Shown here: in pieces, positions 55,928-60,714 of the stretch | Numbering within the stretch: the first letter of the stretch is position 1 | Layout of the letters: each line of letters opens with the position of its first letter | The notes under the pieces: model-generated | Seen by the model: the letters and a program-made list of their open reading frames with translations, nothing else | Told to the model about the DNA's origin: nothing | Database searches by the model: none | Made by a program: the position numbers and the translations under genes | From: Patescibacteria group bacterium UBA5194 | GTDB lineage: Bacteria > Patescibacteriota > Gracilibacteria > BD1-5 > UBA6164 | DNA: 60,714 nucleotides | Direction: 5' to 3' | NCBI GenBank assembly: GCA_002412935.1 | Contig: DHWA01000009.1 | Location: 1-60,714 of the forward strand

Positions 55928-56584
55928 ATGAGAAAATTAATAAACTTACTACATCTAAATCATAAGACATTTTGGACCAAAGAAAATATAATTTCTTTGG
56001 TCTTTAGTATTATATTTCTTGTTATTGCACTTTCTATACAAAAATTTGCTGATAATTATGTTATAAAAACTGGTTGAACAGTTGTTTGAGATATATTTCT
56101 GAATAATATCCCTGCTTTAGATATAGATAAATTTATAATTTTTAGTACTCTTACATTTACATTATTAACGTTAATATTACTTTCTTTAAAACCAAAATAC
56201 CTTATTTTTACAATAAAAACTGTAGCTTTATTTGTAGTTATTAGGTCTTTTTTTATAAGTCTTACTCATTTATGAATTCATCCTCATCAGATTTCATTTG
56301 ATTCAGATACTATAGGTTTTTGGTTCTATAACTTGTTATATAATTCAAAAAATGATTTTTTCTTTTCAGGCCATACTTGATTACCTTTTTTAATTGGATT
56401 GATTTTTATGAAGGATAAACTATGGAGAAATATCTATTTTATAACATCTGCAGTTTTTTGAGCTAGTGTTATAATCGGTCATATACATTATTCTATTGAT
56501 GTATTTGCTGCACCTCTAATAACTTATAGTATCTATTCAATTGCAAAAATTTCTTTCAAGAAAGATTTTGAACTAATTAAATAA
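55928..56584 (+). CDS. PAP2-like membrane phosphatase (PAP2_C/sphingomyelin-synthase-like)
   Basis: 218 residues with six predicted membrane segments. Catalytic elements are FFFSGHTGLPFLIGL (His) and IIGHIHYSIDVFAAPL (His and Asp), the H...HYxxD pattern of the PAP2_C group. It probably removes phosphate from a lipid phosphate or transfers a lipid head group. ATG at 55928 is preferred to 55921, which is out of frame. It is followed by a MarR-type regulator gene after a promoter. Confidence 0.87.
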
Positions 56585-56596
56585 ATATTTAATTTT

Positions 56597-56639
56597 TTGA
56601 CAAAAAATATATTTGAGATATACTTGATTAGTCAAGTAT
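56597..56639 (+). promoter_or_regulatory. MarR gene promoter with overlapping operator palindrome
   Basis: TTGACA (56597-56602), 16 bases, TATACT (56619-56624). ATACTTGA (56620-56627) and TCAAGTAT (56632-56639) form a perfect 8 bp inverted repeat with a 4-base gap that covers the -10 box and the start site. This fits autorepression by the following MarR protein. Confidence 0.7.
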
Positions 56640-56658
56640 CTATTAACTATATTTATTT

Positions 56659-57102
56659 ATGAAACAAAAGGAAATTGAAAAAAATAATTTAGATTTTATA
56701 ATAAACATATCTAAATTTAATATGGTCTTATCAAAGGCACTAGATTCAAAATTATGATGATTATGATTCAATGATTTTATAGTTTTATATCATTTAAACA
56801 AAGCTAATGATCAAAAATTAAAAAGAATTGAATTAGCAGAAAAAGTATGACTTACAGCTTCAGGAATAACTAGATTATTATTACCTATGGAAAAGATATG
56901 ACTTGTAAGTAAAGAAATAAATTCAAGTGATGCAAGAATAAGTTATGTAAGCATAGCTTCAGGATGAAAAACTAAGTTTGAAGAAGCTTTAGAAAGATTA
57001 AACTTTTTTACAGAGGAAACAATTGATAAAGATCAAGCAAAAAAGCTAAATGATTTAACAAAAATACTTCAGAAAATATGATGAAAAATGATGTGGAAGT
57101 AA
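56659..57102 (+). CDS. MarR family transcription regulator
   Basis: 147 residues. A winged helix-turn-helix is seen around residues 55-90 (RIELAEKVGLTASGITRLLLPMEKIGLVSKE) followed by the wing SSDARISYVSIASGGKTKFE. Flanking helices form the dimer region. MarR proteins usually repress their own operon and release DNA on binding a small ligand or oxidant. The promoter palindrome just upstream suggests autoregulation. It ends at a bidirectional terminator. Confidence 0.9.
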
Positions 57103-57132
57103 AAAGATAGTGAATAATTCACTATCTTTTTT
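57101..57132. terminator. Bidirectional intrinsic terminator between MarR and DedA genes
   Basis: AAAAAGATAGTGAA and TTCACTATCTTTTT pair perfectly around TAA. The stem begins at the MarR stop codon, and its distal end overlaps the convergent DedA stop. Confidence 0.9.
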
Positions 57133-57730
57133 AAATTTTAAATGCTTTCTTTCAAAACAAATATTTTCAAATCTCATACATTATAAAAGCTATCAATATA
57201 GTTGTTCAAAAATTTGATAATATATTAGATATTTCTTCAAATGAATCCTTGAATATATAACCTAATAATAATAATTCACTTCAATATAATATCTCTCAAA
57301 ATACCATATACAAAGTAAATTTCCTAAAATTAAAAGATTGAAATCAAACTATATAATTTATTGTTGGTCAAATTCATGTAATCAAAAATCTTGATAAAAA
57401 AATAGCCATTTCTCATTTTTTATCAAAATATTCTTTACTTTTATCATAAATATTTTTTGTTTTTTTTCATTTTCTTAGATATCTAAAAAATTTAAATTTA
57501 TAAAATTTCCTACCAATAATATACCCTAATATATCTCAAGAAACTGTAGAGACTAAAACAAGTGAAAATAATAATACTAACTCAAGTAAATTATGTGCTA
57601 AAGCTCCTGCAAACATTATAAAAAACATAGCTCAAATAGGTAATAATCATAATTGACTAAAAAATGGTATTACTAAAAGAAATAAGTATAAATTTGCTCC
57701 AAAAAATGTAAGTATAATATTAATGTTCAT
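57131..57730 (-). CDS. DedA family membrane protein
   Basis: 199 residues, four to five membrane segments. VSGDILGYIIGRKFYKF and FLSRFLITGIGPTINYIVG are the characteristic motifs (G-D-x-x-G-Y-x-x-G-R and the R-F-x-P/G loop). It lies 1 base downstream of a small membrane-anchored protein gene, probably co-translated. A second DedA-type gene fused to LssY_C is at 25543. Confidence 0.88.
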
Positions 57731-57731
57731 T

Positions 57732-58040
57732 TTATTTTTTCTGAAGAGATAGTATAAATTCATTACAATTTATTTTTTTCTTTTTACAATAATCTTTTAA
57801 AGTTATTTTCATATCCCATACATAATACTTATCTCACAATTTTTCCTGTAAATCTATATTAAAACGCCTTTTTATATAATTTAGGGTCATCCAATCCTCT
57901 ATTTGTTGTTGATCTGCTGGTTTTTTTAAGTATTCATTATGATTTGAATAATTAATAACTTTATTAATTATATTGTAACTCTTATAAAGAAATAAAACCG
58001 ATAATATGATAAATAAGATTATCCAAATTTTCTTTTTCAT
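57732..58040 (-). CDS. Small membrane-anchored hypothetical protein
   Basis: 102 residues. One N-terminal membrane segment (KKIWIILFIILSVLFLYKSY) is followed by a soluble domain with IEDWMTLNYIKRRFNI and a C-terminal basic tail (DYCKKKKINCNEF). Family not recognised. Its stop is 1 base from the start of the DedA gene, so it may be a partner of that transporter. Confidence 0.8.
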
Positions 58041-58188
58041 AATTATTTATTATTAATAATATATTAATTTTTAATACTACAATATTAACTAAAAAACATA
58101 AAAATTCAATAATTAAATAATATAACTTATGATTGACTTTATACGATTATTGTATATAAATTAATAATATATTTTATAAAACTATATT

Positions 58189-59727
58189 ATGAGTAAAGAA
58201 TTAGGAAATTCAGAATTAGACCAAATAGAATACTGTGAAACTACTGATGATTTAAAAAAATCAGCAGTTACTTTTAGAATATTGAAAGGTACATCTGATA
58301 AGTGCTGAGATTTACTTGATTCAGATTCAGAAAATATTGGAAATTGAGCCGAAATACCAGATATTTATAAGAGATTTATTTCAAACGAACCTATTACTGT
58401 AAGAGAAAAAGAATTAGTATTATTATTTTTACAAGATTTAAAGTCAAATATCATAGCTCAGAGATTTTTTTCAAAAATAATACTATGACAATCAGATAAA
58501 AATAAAGATTTACTTAATACTTATTTAAGAGATATAGAATGAAATTATTATATAGCTAATTTTGTAAAATTACTAAAAACATCATTTGAAAATTATTCTC
58601 TTACAACTTCCAATAATATAAAAACTATCACAAAATTATGAACACAAAATTGATTAAATTATTATATTTGAGAAAAAGAAAAAGGTAACTGTGTATTTGT
58701 TATTTTTAATTGAACAATAATTTATCTACAAAAAAATCTAATTAATACAAAGTTAATTAATGATTGACTTATTTTCTGATTAGAATCAAATACAGCTGAA
58801 GAAAATAAACAAAATATATGAGTTTTATATGAATTTACTTGAAAATGATTTACTGATATTCTTAGAAGACCTTGATTAAATTGATTGGAAGCAAGTAGTG
58901 AATTTAAAGATTATTATATATCAAATGGTAATTGAAAAAAATGATTATATAAAATTAAACCATCCGAAGTAGAATTAAAATGATGAGAAAAAAATGAAGT
59001 GACTGAACATCTATCAATGAAAAATGATGATATAATAATACACCTCAATTGATTTGTTACAACTATTAACAAAGTAAAAGAGTGATGAAAAATAGATTAT
59101 ACAACTTATGCAAAAGAAAAACAAGGTCTTGATAGACATTTATTACCTCAATACATGAAAGAAATAAATAAACTTTCATCAAAAGAAAAAAATTTCTTTT
59201 TAGAAAATTTATGAGATGATTATTTTATGATCTTTATAAATTATCAAGCTAATATTTATAAATTTAGTAGTACAACTAATTCTTTAGAAGAAATAGATTG
59301 ATTAAAATGAATTAGTTTTGGTTTATCTGTTGATAAATATTTTGCTCATATAGATACTGAAAAATTATTTAATTGAGAACCAACTCAAATAGAATACAAA
59401 GATGGTAGTGTCTGAATATCTATATTTGATAAAAATATTTGAAAATTAAAAACCTTAATTTCTATACCTAAAGATTTTAAAAATTTTTATTTTGAAGAGG
59501 AACAAATAAATATAAGTACAAGCAAAGGTTGGTCTATAATTTATTTTAAAGATTGAAAACTTTATTGAATTAAAAAATGATACAAATATATAAGTAACGA
59601 TAATTATATAAAAAAAGAATGATTAAAATGATTACTTGAAGAAAAAGTATATATGGAAAATTTTTATGAGAATATGCAAGAATATTTTGAAGAATTGGAT
59701 ACAAGTTCACCTGTGATTATTGATTAG
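58189..59727 (+). CDS. Large hypothetical protein
   Basis: 512 residues, not recognised. It begins MSKELGNSELDQIEYCETTD, has no signal peptide or membrane segment, and is rich in Lys, Asn, Glu and TGA-coded Gly. The second half has repeated short beta strands (TGKGFTDILRR, VTTINKVKEGGK, SVDKYFAHIDTEKLF), which might be propeller-like, but no motif is clear. A convergent gene of similar character follows after 49 bases. Confidence 0.75.
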
Positions 59728-59776
59728 ATAATAAAACCTATTGATGCTTTAAGATTTGAATAAAAAATTACATTCT

Positions 59777-60679
59777 TTATTCACCTTTCTTAGACACTAT
59801 TTTTTTACTACTTTTATCATTTAAAAAAGTTATATTTCAAACCTTATAAGTACCTTCATCTTCTTTAGAAATATTTACTTCTTTAGGTAAATTATGTAAT
59901 TTTGTTATATTGTGAAATTTTCAACTAGATATTGAATAAATATTAATTCAATCAAAGAAAAAATTATCACAGCTTGTTTTTAACTCATCTGGATTTTTTA
60001 CATCAACTTTTTCATCTCAATAAAATATATTATTATTTGAATCTCTAATTAATTCATAATATTCTGATATTATATTTATTCAGTTACTTATATCAGCTCA
60101 TCTTATATGATTATAATCACAATATAAATTTACACCATCATGTCAATATCAAGTATCTCATATAGCTTCAAAAGTATCCGTATTTGGAGGAGTACCATTT
60201 CATCTAATAGAATGGTATGTATAATAACATTTTTTAGAATCTTTTGATATTTTAGTATTCAACGGTTTAAAACTTGCTACATCTGCAGGTATTAAAACTG
60301 CTGAAGGATAAAAGGTATTTGTTTTATTTCAATTTGCATCAATACTTCATACTATTCAGTATGAATACCATATTTTTCATTCAACTATATTGTATGGTTT
60401 TCATTCTCAGATTAACTCATGATTTAGTATTTCTATTATTTTATCTCTATCTTTAATTCTAACTTGTTCAATTTTATTATTTATTTTTTCACTATCAAAA
60501 ATAGGATTCAGCATCAATAATTCTGCTATATTCCTAACAATATATTTTCTTTGTTCATTGATAATCGACATTTTTCACGGTCATTTTATTTCTATTTTAT
60601 ATTTAATTCAATCAATTTCAGCTGTAGATTTTTCTTTAATTCAAAGTCTATCAATATATGATAATTGTTTTTCTGACAT
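59777..60679 (-). CDS. Hypothetical protein
   Basis: 300 residues, not recognised. Starts MSEKQLSYIDRLGIKEKSTA; hydrophilic, with two Cys regions (KKCYYTYHSIRG, LYCDYNHIRGAD) and repeated aromatic Gly segments. No signal peptide. It is convergent with the 512-residue orphan and its upstream region lies beyond the window edge, so operon context is unknown. Confidence 0.72.
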
Positions 60680-60714
60680 AGTTATTTATATATGTAAATT
60701 GTAATTTGAAGTGC

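Noticed and set aside
1..60714. tRNA and rRNA genes
   Set aside because: No cloverleaf with a GTTCGAATC-type T arm and no rRNA segments were noticed; rnpB is the only certain RNA gene.

Overview
The window reads as chromosomal DNA of a very AT-rich member of the Patescibacteria (CPR), most likely Absconditabacteria (SR1) or the sister group Gracilibacteria. The decisive sign is that UGA is not a stop. Nearly every gene is cut into short pieces under the standard code, but becomes a full-length recognisable protein when TGA is read as glycine (NCBI code 25). TGA falls on structurally required glycines, for example in the Walker A loops of the ABC transporter and DnaA-type proteins, in IHYC-FGG of a glycosyltransferase and in the GTSMG motif of a patatin. 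TAA and TAG are the only stops. All coordinates below use this code. A second code anomaly is visible: CGG codons repeatedly occupy positions of conserved tryptophan, while CGT is used at conserved arginines.

Layout. 80-2254 (-) ligA; 2255-3167 a non-coding stretch holding a strong candidate for a large structured RNA of about 500 nt; 3168-3872 an orphan. 3894-14443 is a long minus-strand gene train from dnaA through a DUF4012 protein, an exonuclease-like protein, two secreted proteins, a phosphopantetheinyl transferase, a fused acyltransferase/acyl-ACP synthetase and a patatin phospholipase. 14639-20597 (+) has a lytic transglycosylase, a two-gene orphan cassette bracketed by a 130 bp direct repeat, threonine synthase, rnpB and adenylate kinase. 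20600-25361 (-) is a defence-like operon: single-chain restriction-modification enzyme, TcmP, DUF5131 and a small orphan. 25543-33094 is mainly envelope and RNA-modification genes (DedA/LssY, two glycosyltransferases, a TRM11-like methyltransferase, rhodanese, phosphodiester glycosidase). 33102-35543 (-) is a prepilin-like FecR/Cys-repeat surface protein. 35684-38914 (+) has RumA and an ABC exporter; 38911-43975 (-) has an OLD nuclease, a cyclic-nucleotide-binding protein, PilT, UppS and VKOR. 44095-52426 has an rRNA m5C methyltransferase (+), then (-) U32, MetG, a DUF2304-GT2 enzyme, SecD and YidD. 52482-55352 (-) is a zinc uptake operon (zur-znuA-znuC-znuB). The window ends with PepSY, PAP2, MarR, DedA and two large orphan genes. 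Bases 1-79 and 60680-60714 hold nothing I can call.

Palindromic repeats (TGTCATTCC...GGAATGACA and relatives) occur throughout, both between genes and inside at least five coding sequences where the reading frame is kept. Three intergenic copies are composite elements of about 115-150 bp.

Together the genes fit a host-dependent epibiont or predator: type IV pilus motor and pilin-like adhesin, secreted cysteine-peptidase-like and muralytic enzymes, lipid-recycling enzymes, zinc import, few biosynthetic genes, and a compact set of replication, translation and secretion genes.
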